A stretch of 64,000 bases of DNA from the NCBI GenBank assembly GCA_947492825.1, contig CANLNT010000001.1, positions 930,001 through 994,000 on the forward strand, written 5' to 3'. The notes under the pieces were generated by a model. That model saw only the letters and a list, made by a program, of their open reading frames with translations. It had not been told where the DNA came from and searched no databases. The translations under genes were made by a program, and so were the position numbers. This DNA is from an uncultured Paracoccaceae bacterium (lineage in GTDB: Bacteria > Pseudomonadota > Alphaproteobacteria > Rhodobacterales > Rhodobacteraceae). Position 1 is the stretch's first letter; every line of letters begins with the position of its first letter. Positions 34,140 through 41,882 of the stretch are shown here, piece by piece.

Positions 34140-34403
34140 ATGAACATTTGGCCTGACGGCTCCTCTATCAAAGGTCAGATTGTGTTTGTCCGAATTTGCT
34201 ACTTTCTAGGTATTCTCATATTTTTCGGGTCAGTACTGATGCTTGCAGTAAGTGTCGGCTTTGCCATCTGGGGGGAACCGGGCGCGTTTCAGTCCTTTTT
34301 TCCGGGCCGCAGTATGGGCAAATTGATCGACCAAAATTTGTATGGCATCTTGGTCGGATCAGCATTGGGCGCCATTGGCGAAATCGGTAGGAAACTGGAC
34401 TGA
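34140..34403 (+). CDS. Hypothetical small membrane protein (island)
   Basis: 87 aa, not recognised. One strong membrane helix (VRICYFLGILIFFGSVLMLA, residues ~17-36) is extended by further hydrophobic sequence (VSVGFAIWG), and a weaker second helix lies near residues 69-80 (YGILVGSALGAIG). Shine-Dalgarno signal before the ATG is weak and the region is AT-rich, so the gene call is tentative. First ORF inside the left end of the island. Confidence 0.45.
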   Translation: MNIWPDGSSIKGQIVFVRICYFLGILIFFGSVLMLAVSVGFAIWGEPGAFQSFFPGRSMGKLIDQNLYGILVGSALGAIGEIGRKLD

Positions 34404-34492
34404 TCGCGATCAGAGATCGAGCATCTATTTCGAGCGTCAAAGGCAATCAGGTAAGTCTTGCCGCTACATCGTTGTAACGTGACTTTGCGACC

Positions 34493-35011
34493 ATGAGATC
34501 AGATAACCAATCTCCCGTTACTTTAGACCAGATGAAAGGGGCCGTAGGATCTTTGCTGTTCTTATGGTCTCAAATTGAGCGTGAGTTAGGTGCCTCGATC
34601 GACAAATTGGTGGACGGCAGAACGACTAAACGACCTCACGGCATCGCCCAAAATCTCGACCTTTGGCGCACCGAAATTCAAAATAGGACGAGCCGATCTG
34701 GTTTGGCAGATGAACTATGCATTCGATTGACTGACCATCTTCGTGAAGCTCTTGCAGTCCGAAATTTGGTTTGTCACGGGTTGATTGGATATTCCGCTAG
34801 ATTGACCCCTTTACATGAAGAAGCTTGCCTAACGGTTGAGTTGAATGGACTTGAACGCTCGCTAAGTTGGGCGGAACTGCAAGAGATGTTTGATTGGATG
34901 TCTCGAGCAAGTTGTTTGATTGGCGAACTGACGATTGCAGTGCTTGAAACCGATCAGTCTAGAAGCAGTGCATTGCTTCAAGGATTGAAAGACTTTCCTA
35001 GACGGGTCTAG
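34493..35011 (+). CDS. HEPN-like hypothetical protein (island)
   Basis: 172 aa, all-helical in appearance. Residues 90-95 read RNLVCH inside the phrase LAVRNLVCHGLIG, matching the R-x4-6-H active-site motif of HEPN-fold ribonucleases and the usual 'xxRNxxxHG' context. The N-terminal MKGAVGSLLFLWSQIERELG is typical of HEPN helix 1. No neighbouring antitoxin of the MNT type is present; the nearest gene is the convergent RloC-like gene. Could be an RNase toxin, a non-catalytic HEPN scaffold, or an unrelated helical protein. Confidence 0.6.
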   Translation: MRSDNQSPVTLDQMKGAVGSLLFLWSQIERELGASIDKLVDGRTTKRPHGIAQNLDLWRTEIQNRTSRSGLADELCIRLTDHLREALAVRNLVCHGLIGYSARLTPLHEEACLTVELNGLERSLSWAELQEMFDWMSRASCLIGELTIAVLETDQSRSSALLQGLKDFPRRV

Positions 35012-35133
35012 CGGCCCAGAGCCGACTTTCGTTTCAAGCACAGCGGATGACCACTCGCAGCCCATTGATGCACGCCGCTCTAGGCGAAGCGATCCACCAC
35101 ATCCAGCCTCGAATTACAGAGTAAGGCGGACTT

Positions 35134-37440
35134 TCAGTCGGCGCCCGGTTTTTTTATGATCCGCAGCATCGCATCGTAGTGTTTTTTGTCGCGCTCCCGA
35201 ATATATTTCATTGCGCCATTTGCTGCGCGGTGGCTCTCTTCGACAGTAAGCGCGGGAAGCGAATTCACAGCCTCAATGTCACCATGCGACTCAATTTGGC
35301 ATACTCGCTCAAGCTGGTTCATTTCAGCCTGATCTAACCCTTTGATCTTCCCGGAGTCGTCGAATAACGCTTCAGCGAAACTGGCTTTGTCCGGTGCAGC
35401 AAATGCTGTGAATATCTCTAGAAGCTTTCGGATCGCGTTGGGCAACATATACAGATAGTCGGTGCTCTGCTTGTCCGAAGCCTCGAACACGACGGAGAAA
35501 AGGTATTGGTATTCTGAGTCGTATTTCGCCAAGTGCGAGGGCATCTTAACCAGTGCTGATTCTCGACTGCCTTTTTTATCGCCGCGGCAATCCACGAACA
35601 GCAGCCCTTGAGGTACCGTATCCGCGAAGTTGACCCCTCGGAAGAAGGCTCGCTTCGCCATGTGCATGAGCTTGAGGTTATGGGTCAACAGGACGACCTG
35701 CGCGACACGTTTGGTATGCTTCTTTATCAGGCCAAACGCGTAGGTCTGGGCATTGCTGTCGAGGCTCGACACTGGGTCGTCGATTACAACAACGAGCCTT
35801 TTCTTGTCCCTACCTTCGGCCCCAAATTGAGTTAAGAAGAAGCAGAAGGTTAGCGCGGTTTTCTCACCCTCGCTGAGGTTCTGCGCGATGGAGCCGTCCG
35901 CGCGAACCAATTGGTACCCTTCGTCCTTGGCCTCCAAACGGATGGAGTTGTGACCGAGGTACTCGTGAAGCAGTTTGTTGAGCTCGATGGCCGCAATACC
36001 GTGTTTGCGAATTTCATTGCGCAACGTTTCAGCTTTCCGTCTCAGGCCTTTCGCCGTGCTTTCTGCTTTTTGGGCCTCTTCTTCCGCCTCCGCCGCTTTT
36101 CGTTTCAACTGACGGTAGGAAGCTTGCTCGGCGAAGAGAACATGGGCCTTGAGTGCATTGGCGGCGGCGTCTTTGAGTTGTCTAAACCGGTCATTGATGG
36201 AATTGTGCTCGCCGATAACAGCCAGCAAACGGTTCTTGGCATCAATAAACTCGGCTAACCCGTCACCGTCCAAGAGCTTGGTCACGTTGTCGGGAGCCGT
36301 TTGAATTGTCATAGGGTTCCGTTGACGTTCGCCAAGCGCTTCTTGCAGCTCCTTGATCGCCGTGCCAGTAGAAATGACCTCAGCCCGGAACCTTTTTTCG
36401 GCCTCGCCGAAGTGTTTGGCTAGAGTGGGTTGAACAGCTGACTGCGATGGAAATCCCTCAAGCCATCCTCTCAGCAGCGAGCGTGACCGCCCGCACCATG
36501 CAATGGCCGCTGTCACTGCGTTTGCTTGCTCTTGCCAGCTCTCGCTGAACAGGGCCGCCAAGGTCTTTCGGCGTTGGTCTGATATCTTATTTCCACAATG
36601 AAGGCATGACGCGAGCTGGTTTTCTTCATGGTAATGGTGGCCTTCAGCTACCCATGCCAACATGTTGGGGTGGGTGCTGAGGTCAGACGAAAGCTGCGCA
36701 GAGTAGTCCTGCTGAGCTAGGTCACATGCAGTTTTCAACTCGTCCAGAAATTCCTTGGGCAGTTTGAATGCTAGGTTAATTTTCGGGAGTGGGTCGGACT
36801 GACGAATGATCGCGCGGTACCCGTCAATATTTTCCTCCGCGAGGTTATCTTGTTCCGTGAACTCTTTTTCGGAGTACTCGCGATCGACATTGCCTCTGTT
36901 GAATTGCTGAGTGTAGCCAGTACCTCTCGCGTCGCGCACGCGTCCGCCTATCTCTGTGCCTTTTTCCTTGTAGCCCTTTTCTGCCGCTTCCTGCCTTGTC
37001 TTGGCTGCGCGAGTCTCGGCTGATGCAGCTTCGAGATCGGCTACTAGCTGGCGTAGCTCGTTCACCTTTTCGATGTTCTCTTCGTCGATATGGAAGATGG
37101 GCAGCGCCGAACCTTCGTCCCATTGGAAGTTGCGGGAAATAAAGTCTGAGTTGAAGACCAGGAGGTGGTTTCCAAGGGGATGCACCAAACTGGCATCGGT
37201 AGCTGTAGTTCCGTCGGAGAACTTGGCTTGAAATTTCGTGCGATCATCAAGCCCATTGGCCAGCGAATTTGCTTCGAGCGAAGAAAAGATGCGGGATAGG
37301 CTAGTCTTCCCTGATCCATTGAATCCATAAACAATTGTTTTTCGTGTGAAGTCAGCATCGGGGCTTTGCGGATTGTGGTCGCGCCAGATACCAACGCCCG
37401 TGATCTGAACAAGCTTCTCTACAAAAATGGTTTCTGGCAT
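35134..37440 (-). CDS. RloC/PrrC-like AAA_13 ATPase, putative anticodon nuclease
   Basis: 768 aa. An ABC-type ATPase head is split across the protein: Walker A YGFNGSGKTS (K45), signature NLSEGEKTA (521-529), Walker B VVVIDDPVSSLD (D554/D555), H-loop LLTHN (H587). Between lies a long coiled-coil with a CxxC, CLHCGN (C279, C282), like the zinc hook of RloC and Rad50. The C-terminal ~120 residues carry R671-x3-E675 (AIRKLLEIF) and H719 (IESHGD), matching the R-x3-E...H nuclease triad of PrrC and RloC. Those enzymes cleave host tRNA at the anticodon loop after phage or DNA-damage signals, controlled by ATP hydrolysis. No type I restriction genes accompany it, as for RloC. Confidence 0.85.
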   Translation of the reverse strand: MPETIFVEKLVQITGVGIWRDHNPQSPDADFTRKTIVYGFNGSGKTSLSRIFSSLEANSLANGLDDRTKFQAKFSDGTTATDASLVHPLGNHLLVFNSDFISRNFQWDEGSALPIFHIDEENIEKVNELRQLVADLEAASAETRAAKTRQEAAEKGYKEKGTEIGGRVRDARGTGYTQQFNRGNVDREYSEKEFTEQDNLAEENIDGYRAIIRQSDPLPKINLAFKLPKEFLDELKTACDLAQQDYSAQLSSDLSTHPNMLAWVAEGHHYHEENQLASCLHCGNKISDQRRKTLAALFSESWQEQANAVTAAIAWCGRSRSLLRGWLEGFPSQSAVQPTLAKHFGEAEKRFRAEVISTGTAIKELQEALGERQRNPMTIQTAPDNVTKLLDGDGLAEFIDAKNRLLAVIGEHNSINDRFRQLKDAAANALKAHVLFAEQASYRQLKRKAAEAEEEAQKAESTAKGLRRKAETLRNEIRKHGIAAIELNKLLHEYLGHNSIRLEAKDEGYQLVRADGSIAQNLSEGEKTALTFCFFLTQFGAEGRDKKRLVVVIDDPVSSLDSNAQTYAFGLIKKHTKRVAQVVLLTHNLKLMHMAKRAFFRGVNFADTVPQGLLFVDCRGDKKGSRESALVKMPSHLAKYDSEYQYLFSVVFEASDKQSTDYLYMLPNAIRKLLEIFTAFAAPDKASFAEALFDDSGKIKGLDQAEMNQLERVCQIESHGDIEAVNSLPALTVEESHRAANGAMKYIRERDKKHYDAMLRIIKKPGAD

Positions 37441-37578
37441 CTTTCAACCGCAATAGTTTCTTGTGATCATAAAACAGAAAGATGCTTGCACGTATTGCGA
37501 TGGGTTGCCAACACATCCATGTCAGCGAGCTGCGCATAGCTGCCATCCGTCAAAGATGCAGCGAATGACCGCTTCCCG

Positions 37579-37612
37579 CCCGCCGTGCCAGATGTTTTTC
37601 AGGCACGGCGGG
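37579..37612. repeat. Perfect 11-bp inverted repeat beside the rep gene
   Basis: CCCGCCGTGCC (37579-37589) and GGCACGGCGGG (37602-37612) form a perfect stem with a 12-nt loop in the 188-bp gap between the Rep_trans gene and the RloC-like gene. No T-run follows in the direction of the minus-strand genes. It may be the nick-site hairpin of a rolling-circle origin for the adjacent initiator, or an mRNA 3' structure. Confidence 0.7.
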
Positions 37613-37628
37613 GTCAGAAAAACCTGTC

Positions 37629-39020
37629 CTACGAGGCAAGTTCACTATGGTGAGATCTGAACACATATCGGTCTTTCGCGTCCTGTAACTGCTTTGCAGC
37701 GCGAAGCGGATCTGCGCGGACCTGATCTTTCATGTCTTGCGCGATACGATCCAGCGCAGCGGGTAGGTCGTCGGCCTTGGATTGTCGGAGGGCCGCAAGT
37801 GTGATGCTGGACCCGGTGACTTGCCGCAAAAGCATGGCGATGTGTTCTTCTTGGTGCACCTTTTTCAGCGGGTTGGGGTCAACGCCGCTGCGCATTTCAA
37901 ATAGGTCGTCATTGATCTCCGACATCGCGATTTCCCAAAGCAAGTGGTTGGGCCAGCGGGCGCGGTTGGTGTCGTCGGGGGCGGGGGCGGTGTAGCGGAC
38001 GACTTCGCCGGTTTGACGGCAGAGATCGCCAAAACGGTCAAACAAGTCAGACCATGTTCGGATGTCCCATGTGTCTTTTAGAAGGTCTTTGCCTGCCCGC
38101 AGTTCGACACGCCAAACGCGGCTTTGGGCGAGGTCGTTGGGGTCCAGTTCCTTTATGTAGGGATACCTAGGGGCAAGGCCGTTCCTATGTAAGGTAACAT
38201 TGGCGGGTTTTGCATCATTCAACTTGCGTAACGTATCGTTCCAGATCGCCCACCATTGGGTCTTACCGCTGGCGACCACTTGTTCACGCTTGTCGTAGAT
38301 AATCACTTGTCGGTTCTTGATCTTGCCCACGGTCACCGATGTGACCCGGCCGGACTTGCCATGCACCGAAAGGTCTTCACCAGTGATGTAGTCCCGACGC
38401 CCCGTGTTGCTGTGCATCACGAAGTTTTCCGGGTTCAGCACAAAATCTGGTGCCAAAATGTCGGTGCAAAAATCAACGCGGCTGATGCTGATGTCGTCGG
38501 GACGATAACGTATGCCCAGACGTTCCGTGACGTGTTCCACATGCGCTTTCGCCGCGCCAAGCCCATGGAATGCCATGAAGTCCGAACCAAAGATAATCCG
38601 GATGCCCCAAGCGTCCTTTGCATTGGGCTTCTTGAAGGACCATTGCGCCCCATCAGGACCGCCGGAGAGCAAAAAACGATACCCGCCGCCACCATGAGGG
38701 CTAAGGTGGAATTGCAGCCCATTGTAGGTCATCAGAACGCTGCGACGTTCTTCCTCGGCGACTTCCTTTTCGGCATCTAAGACAGCCTGTAATGCTTCAG
38801 GGATGTTCGCCCGGATTGCCAACGTTAGATAGTCAAAGCCGCGATGCAATACGATCATGGGGCTTAGTGTATTTCCAGAGGGGGGTGCTACTACCACCCC
38901 CCTCGGCGGTCGGTCGTCATTCGCAGGTCGCGCGGCTTGCGGGTTTGGGGAGCCTCCGGCGGGGCAGCTTTTGTTTTGGGGCCGAATGGGTTTTTGTGGG
39001 CGGGCTTTAGTTGTTTTCAT
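37629..39020 (-). CDS. Rep_trans/RstA-type replication initiator (island)
   Basis: 463 aa. Landmarks of the replication initiation factor family (PF02486; RstA of CTX-type phages, plasmid Rep and MobT relatives): DYLTLAIR near residue 63, SRVDFCTD (180-187), IIYDKRE (241-247) and RVWRVELRAGK near residue 305. Such proteins nick one strand for rolling-circle replication or mobilisation. The first ~60 residues are proline-rich and contain a segment whose DNA (38949-38964) matches a chromosomal dispersed repeat. The start overlaps the end of the 73-aa gene by 14 bp. Confidence 0.85.
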   Translation of the reverse strand: MKTTKARPQKPIRPQNKSCPAGGSPNPQAARPANDDRPPRGVVVAPPSGNTLSPMIVLHRGFDYLTLAIRANIPEALQAVLDAEKEVAEEERRSVLMTYNGLQFHLSPHGGGGYRFLLSGGPDGAQWSFKKPNAKDAWGIRIIFGSDFMAFHGLGAAKAHVEHVTERLGIRYRPDDISISRVDFCTDILAPDFVLNPENFVMHSNTGRRDYITGEDLSVHGKSGRVTSVTVGKIKNRQVIIYDKREQVVASGKTQWWAIWNDTLRKLNDAKPANVTLHRNGLAPRYPYIKELDPNDLAQSRVWRVELRAGKDLLKDTWDIRTWSDLFDRFGDLCRQTGEVVRYTAPAPDDTNRARWPNHLLWEIAMSEINDDLFEMRSGVDPNPLKKVHQEEHIAMLLRQVTGSSITLAALRQSKADDLPAALDRIAQDMKDQVRADPLRAAKQLQDAKDRYVFRSHHSELAS

Positions 39021-39228
39021 TGGACTGCCTCGCGATCCAGTTTTCGGCGCGATCTGCGCACTTTGAGATGTTGAGTAGGTCGGCATGTGCGTAGCTCTCG
39101 GTATTCTTCCAGTTGCCATCGGCATCCTTGTAAGAACGTTTGAAATCAACGGAATAGAAGCCATCGTTCTTCCAGATTGTTGCCGTGATGAGTCCTATTC
39201 GGAACTTGAAGGTAGGTTGATTTGTCAT
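39007..39228 (-). CDS. Small island protein upstream of the initiator
   Basis: 73 aa. KFRIGLITATIWKN followed by FYSVDFKRSYKDADGNWKNTESY is the pattern of a small family common beside Rep or mobilisation genes in integrative elements; it looks like an OB-type strand-rich fold and may bind single-stranded DNA. Coding end overlaps the rep start by 14 bp, so the pair is co-expressed. Role is inferred from context. Confidence 0.75.
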   Translation of the reverse strand: MTNQPTFKFRIGLITATIWKNDGFYSVDFKRSYKDADGNWKNTESYAHADLLNISKCADRAENWIARQSNENN

Positions 39229-39262
39229 GGAGTATCCTTTCGACCGTTAGGTAGTTGGCAGA

Positions 39263-39297
39263 CATAGAAAGGGCGCGAAGTGCGAAACCTCGCGCCC
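39263..39297 (-). terminator. Terminator of the excisionase-like gene
   Basis: Perfect 8-bp stem GGGCGCGA (39271-39278)/TCGCGCCC (39290-39297) with an 11-nt loop; on the minus strand it is followed directly by TTTCTATG. It lies between the HTH gene (39366-39581) and the 73-aa gene. Confidence 0.65.
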
Positions 39298-39365
39298 CCT
39301 TTGAAAGCCTCTCGGCCCCAAAATCCTCAAAGGTGCTGCCAAGCCCCTTGAGGCAAAACTGAATG

Positions 39366-39581
39366 TCAGACGGTTTGTGAGGTGTTGCTCACGGTGCGGT
39401 CAGCAATCCACTTGTCCAGATCGGCGCGACGGTAGCGGATCGAGCGGGATGAGACCTTGACAAAGTCCGGCCCGCCGCCACGGTGCCGCCAGTTCTGTAA
39501 GGCGCGGACGGAGTAGCAGAGGATCGACGCGGCTTCGCGTTCGTCTACCAATGTGCCATTTTGAGGTTGTGTTGCGTGCAT
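39366..39581 (-). CDS. Excisionase/AlpA-like helix-turn-helix protein
   Basis: 71-aa MerR/AlpA-type DNA-binding protein: LVDEREAASILCYSVRALQNWRHRG followed by PDFVKVSSRSIRYRRADLDKWI (landmarks EREAASIL near 12 and RYRRADLDKW near 52). This winged-helix layout is that of excisionases and AlpA regulators, which steer the integrase toward excision and often repress or activate island genes. The ATG at 39581 is preferred; the longer ORF to 39650 lacks a good ribosome site. Confidence 0.85.
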   Translation of the reverse strand: MHATQPQNGTLVDEREAASILCYSVRALQNWRHRGGGPDFVKVSSRSIRYRRADLDKWIADRTVSNTSQTV

Positions 39582-39684
39582 TGTGTCACTCTCCGATGTT
39601 TGTGTCTGAGTGACAAATTCGGCGAAGAACGGCGGAGAAGATAATGGCAATAATCCGAGAGATTTTCTCTTTTAATGCCACCAT

Positions 39685-40347
39685 CTACTTTCGGACTTTG
39701 AGGACACGTCTCGCAGCATCGCCAATGGACCCACCGGCTGGCACATCTTTGCCATTGTGGGACCAAATCACATCATAAACAAAATCTAGGAATGGCCCCT
39801 TATAAGGGCGTTCAGGATCGAGGGAGTCGAAGTAATAACCCTTAGAAGGCTCATGCTCTGTAGTCTGAGCGAAAATCCTCGCGAGCCTTTGAATAACGAT
39901 CTCAAGTTCTGAGTTTTGTTTGGGTCGCCCACGTTTGCCGCTGTTTTCGCCTCGTGCTTGCGCGACTATTTCACTTAGTTCCGACAGTTCATCTAGAATG
40001 CGGTGTCGTTTTACGTCGCTCCAATCTAAGCCTTCATATTCTCCCATGTCGATGAGTGTCCGATCTCCAAAATTGGGTGGCTCAAAATCCATACTCGCCT
40101 CTGCAAGCTCAATTGTCAGCCAATCTGCCGGGTCAGACAATTGTTTAACAATCCTTTCGATGGCATTTTCAAGCGGATCGTATGCCGCTTTTCTCACATT
40201 TGCTGAAACCTTCGGTGGCCAACTTTGATTATGCGCATATCCCTCTAAAGCAGCTTCTATTGCTTGCTCAAATTCAATAGAAGCAGCGCCGCACTGACCA
40301 AGTGACAACCAGAAACGATCAAAATCATCCTTCTTAAGCGCTTGCAA
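39685..40347 (-). CDS. Hypothetical island protein
   Basis: 220 aa, not recognised. Mostly helical with several tryptophans and an interior basic patch (SGKRGRPKQNSELE). The first ~90 residues (LSLGQCGAASIEFEQAIEAALEGY) are helix-rich, followed by an acidic stretch (LIDMGEYEGLDWSD). It sits between the integrase and the excisionase-like gene, 25 bp downstream of the integrase stop, a common position for accessory or immunity genes of small islands. Confidence 0.6.
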   Translation of the reverse strand: MQALKKDDFDRFWLSLGQCGAASIEFEQAIEAALEGYAHNQSWPPKVSANVRKAAYDPLENAIERIVKQLSDPADWLTIELAEASMDFEPPNFGDRTLIDMGEYEGLDWSDVKRHRILDELSELSEIVAQARGENSGKRGRPKQNSELEIVIQRLARIFAQTTEHEPSKGYYFDSLDPERPYKGPFLDFVYDVIWSHNGKDVPAGGSIGDAARRVLKVRK

Positions 40348-40372
40348 AGCCTATGAACCTCTCTGGGACCAT

Positions 40373-41542
40373 TCAGAATGGTTTCTCTGATGTATTGCCC
40401 AGAGTATGTGCCAAACGGTTGGCGATCCTGCCAGCAGCTTTCTGCACCGCGTCGTCGGACAGATGTGCATAGCGCAACGTGGTGGACAGGTTCTTGTGAC
40501 CTAAAATCTCTTTCAGCATAAAGGGATCAATCCCGTTCATCACAGCAACCGATGCATAGGTGTGGCGCAAATCATGGACGCGAACGTCGTTTAGGCCAGC
40601 TTTGGCCCTGATCTTGCGCCAAGGTTTCTGCAGGTCGTTGTAGTGGCTAGAGCCGTGGTCGCCTAAGATCACGAACGGGTTTCCTTCGCGCCGGTCTAGC
40701 GTGTCCAGCAGGGCGCGGGCTTCACGGGGCAGGGGGATGCGACGTCGGCCTGTCTTACTGTCCGGCAGTTCCAAGTGAGTGCGGGTGACATATTCCCATT
40801 TCAGCTTTTGGATTTCGTTCAGGCGGCATCCCGTCAGCAGCAACAGGTAGAACGCGGCAAAGACGTAGCGACTGATTTCGCCGCGTCTCAGCATCTGGGC
40901 CAACACATTGCCAAGTCGTTCTTGTTCGTCCTCGTCCAAATAGCGCTTCTTTTCTTCTTCAGGATATTTCTTGATCCGGCGCGACGGGTTTGTGTTCATG
41001 GGGCGCAGGCCCCAATCCTCGGCCAAGTTCAACATCTTCGACAACATCATCACGCCGCGATTTGCTTGATAGGGGGTGTCCTTGAGTTTGATGTGAAACG
41101 TCTGAATGTCGAGGAAAGTGATTTCAGACACCTTGATCCCACCAAGAACCGGCACGACGACTTTGCGCAATAGGTTGCTGTAGTCGTATTGGGTGGTCGG
41201 CTTACAATGCAGTGCGACGTGATCCCTGAGAAACCTTTCGCCCAATTCGGCGACTGTGGGGCTGCGCAGACGGGCTTTGCGGTCAATTGAAGGGTCGGTG
41301 CCTCTGGCGACGTCGGCTTGCGTCAGCTTGGCCTCTTTGCGGGCCTCATCGGCGGTTACGACTCCGTGCATGCCAAGGTTCTTGCGGCGGGTCCGACCGT
41401 GCATCTTGTATTGCACGACATAGACCTTGCGACCGGATGGGTAGAGGCGCAGGCCAAAGCCGCTCAACTCATCGTCCCAAAGGATGCGCTCCTTGTCTTC
41501 GGGCGCTATGCTTTCGACGTATCGTTTTGTCAGTTTCGCCAT
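40373..41542 (-). CDS. int: Tyrosine integrase of the island
   Basis: 389-aa tyrosine recombinase of the P4 type. The N-terminal DUF4102 arm-binding domain covers residues 1-90 (LWDDELSGFGLRLYPSGRKVY), followed by the core-binding domain. Catalytic residues are all visible: R240 (LTGCRLNEI), K263 (SKTGRRRI), H323 and R326 (HDLRHTYAS), H349 (LGHKNL) and the nucleophile Y358 (TTLRYAH). It inserts into tRNA 3' ends. The gene starts just inside the right att site with a 24-bp arm repeat 12 bp before its ATG. Confidence 0.96.
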   Translation of the reverse strand: MAKLTKRYVESIAPEDKERILWDDELSGFGLRLYPSGRKVYVVQYKMHGRTRRKNLGMHGVVTADEARKEAKLTQADVARGTDPSIDRKARLRSPTVAELGERFLRDHVALHCKPTTQYDYSNLLRKVVVPVLGGIKVSEITFLDIQTFHIKLKDTPYQANRGVMMLSKMLNLAEDWGLRPMNTNPSRRIKKYPEEEKKRYLDEDEQERLGNVLAQMLRRGEISRYVFAAFYLLLLTGCRLNEIQKLKWEYVTRTHLELPDSKTGRRRIPLPREARALLDTLDRREGNPFVILGDHGSSHYNDLQKPWRKIRAKAGLNDVRVHDLRHTYASVAVMNGIDPFMLKEILGHKNLSTTLRYAHLSDDAVQKAAGRIANRLAHTLGNTSEKPF

Positions 41543-41553
41543 CGTTGCTCACC

Positions 41554-41577
41554 AAATCCGGAAGCTTATCGGAAGCC
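41554..41577. repeat. Right-arm 24-bp repeat upstream of int
   Basis: Exact copy of 33965-33988, same orientation, containing tandem CGGAAGC units 11 bp apart. It lies 12 bp upstream of the integrase ATG, so integrase binding could also repress int transcription. The 382-bp stretch 41543-41924 otherwise holds the dyad at 41593, the att copy and a terminator-like hairpin, with no gene. Confidence 0.8.
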
Positions 41578-41592
41578 TCGTGCAGCGTTTCG

Positions 41593-41614
41593 TGGCGTTA
41601 GTGATGAAACGCCA
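41593..41614. repeat. Inverted repeat near the right att site
   Basis: TGGCGTT (41593-41599) and AACGCCA (41608-41614) form a perfect 7-bp dyad with an 8-nt spacer between the arm repeat and the att core. Possible excisionase or host-factor site, or the int promoter operator. Confidence 0.6.
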
Positions 41615-41705
41615 GCGTGTAGAGCGTCAATAATAAATAAGCAAAAACAGCTATTTATGGCTGATAGGCGTGGTGCAGCGAAAAACGGAGAAACAACCCT
41701 GAGGC

Positions 41706-41752
41706 GATTTGTAATCAGTAGGTCCGCGGTTCGAGTCCGTGTGGGGGCACCA
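41706..41752 (+). repeat. attR: 47-bp direct repeat of tRNA-Thr 3' end
   Basis: Identical to 33859-33905. It lacks the acceptor 5' strand and D-arm and is not a functional tRNA; it marks the right border of the island. Chromosomal sequence resumes at 41753. Confidence 0.92.
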
Positions 41753-41882
41753 CAAGAACACCGATCTTCTTTTCAGACCAAAATGACAATCGGCGATTGT
41801 CAATGCGATACGCGTCGCAAATCTTGAGCCATTCGCCGGTCAAACAGGCGGTCTTGATCCTGGCGCAATGCGGGGAATAAGG

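Larger units (their letters stand above)
33906..41752. mobile_element. Integrated genomic island in tRNA-Thr carrying a RloC-like nuclease
   Basis: 7.85-kb element between 47-bp direct repeats. It carries a tyrosine integrase at the right end, an excisionase-like HTH protein, a Rep_trans-type replication initiator with a small partner, an RloC/PrrC-like ATPase, a HEPN-like protein and unknowns. Most genes run on the minus strand away from the integrase. It has no capsid or portal genes, no conjugation machinery and no complete relaxase set, so it is not a full prophage or ICE. It is best described as an integrative mobilisable or satellite-like element. Lower GC in 33.9-37.5 kb supports foreign origin. 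Confidence 0.9.

Noticed and set aside
35134-37440. The 768-aa ATPase as a Rad50/SbcC repair protein
   Set aside because: Length, the NLSEGEKTA signature and the C-terminal R-x3-E...H block after the second ATPase half fit RloC/PrrC; Rad50/SbcC end at the ATPase lobe and pair with an Mre11/SbcD gene, absent here.
41706-41752. Second tRNA-Thr gene
   Set aside because: Only the 3' 47 bases are present; the acceptor 5' strand, the D-arm and the start of the anticodon arm are missing. It is the att duplication.
33906-41752. Complete prophage
   Set aside because: No terminase, portal, capsid or tail genes; the 7.85-kb length is too small for a tailed phage, and no inovirus coat or assembly gene was recognised beside the initiator.
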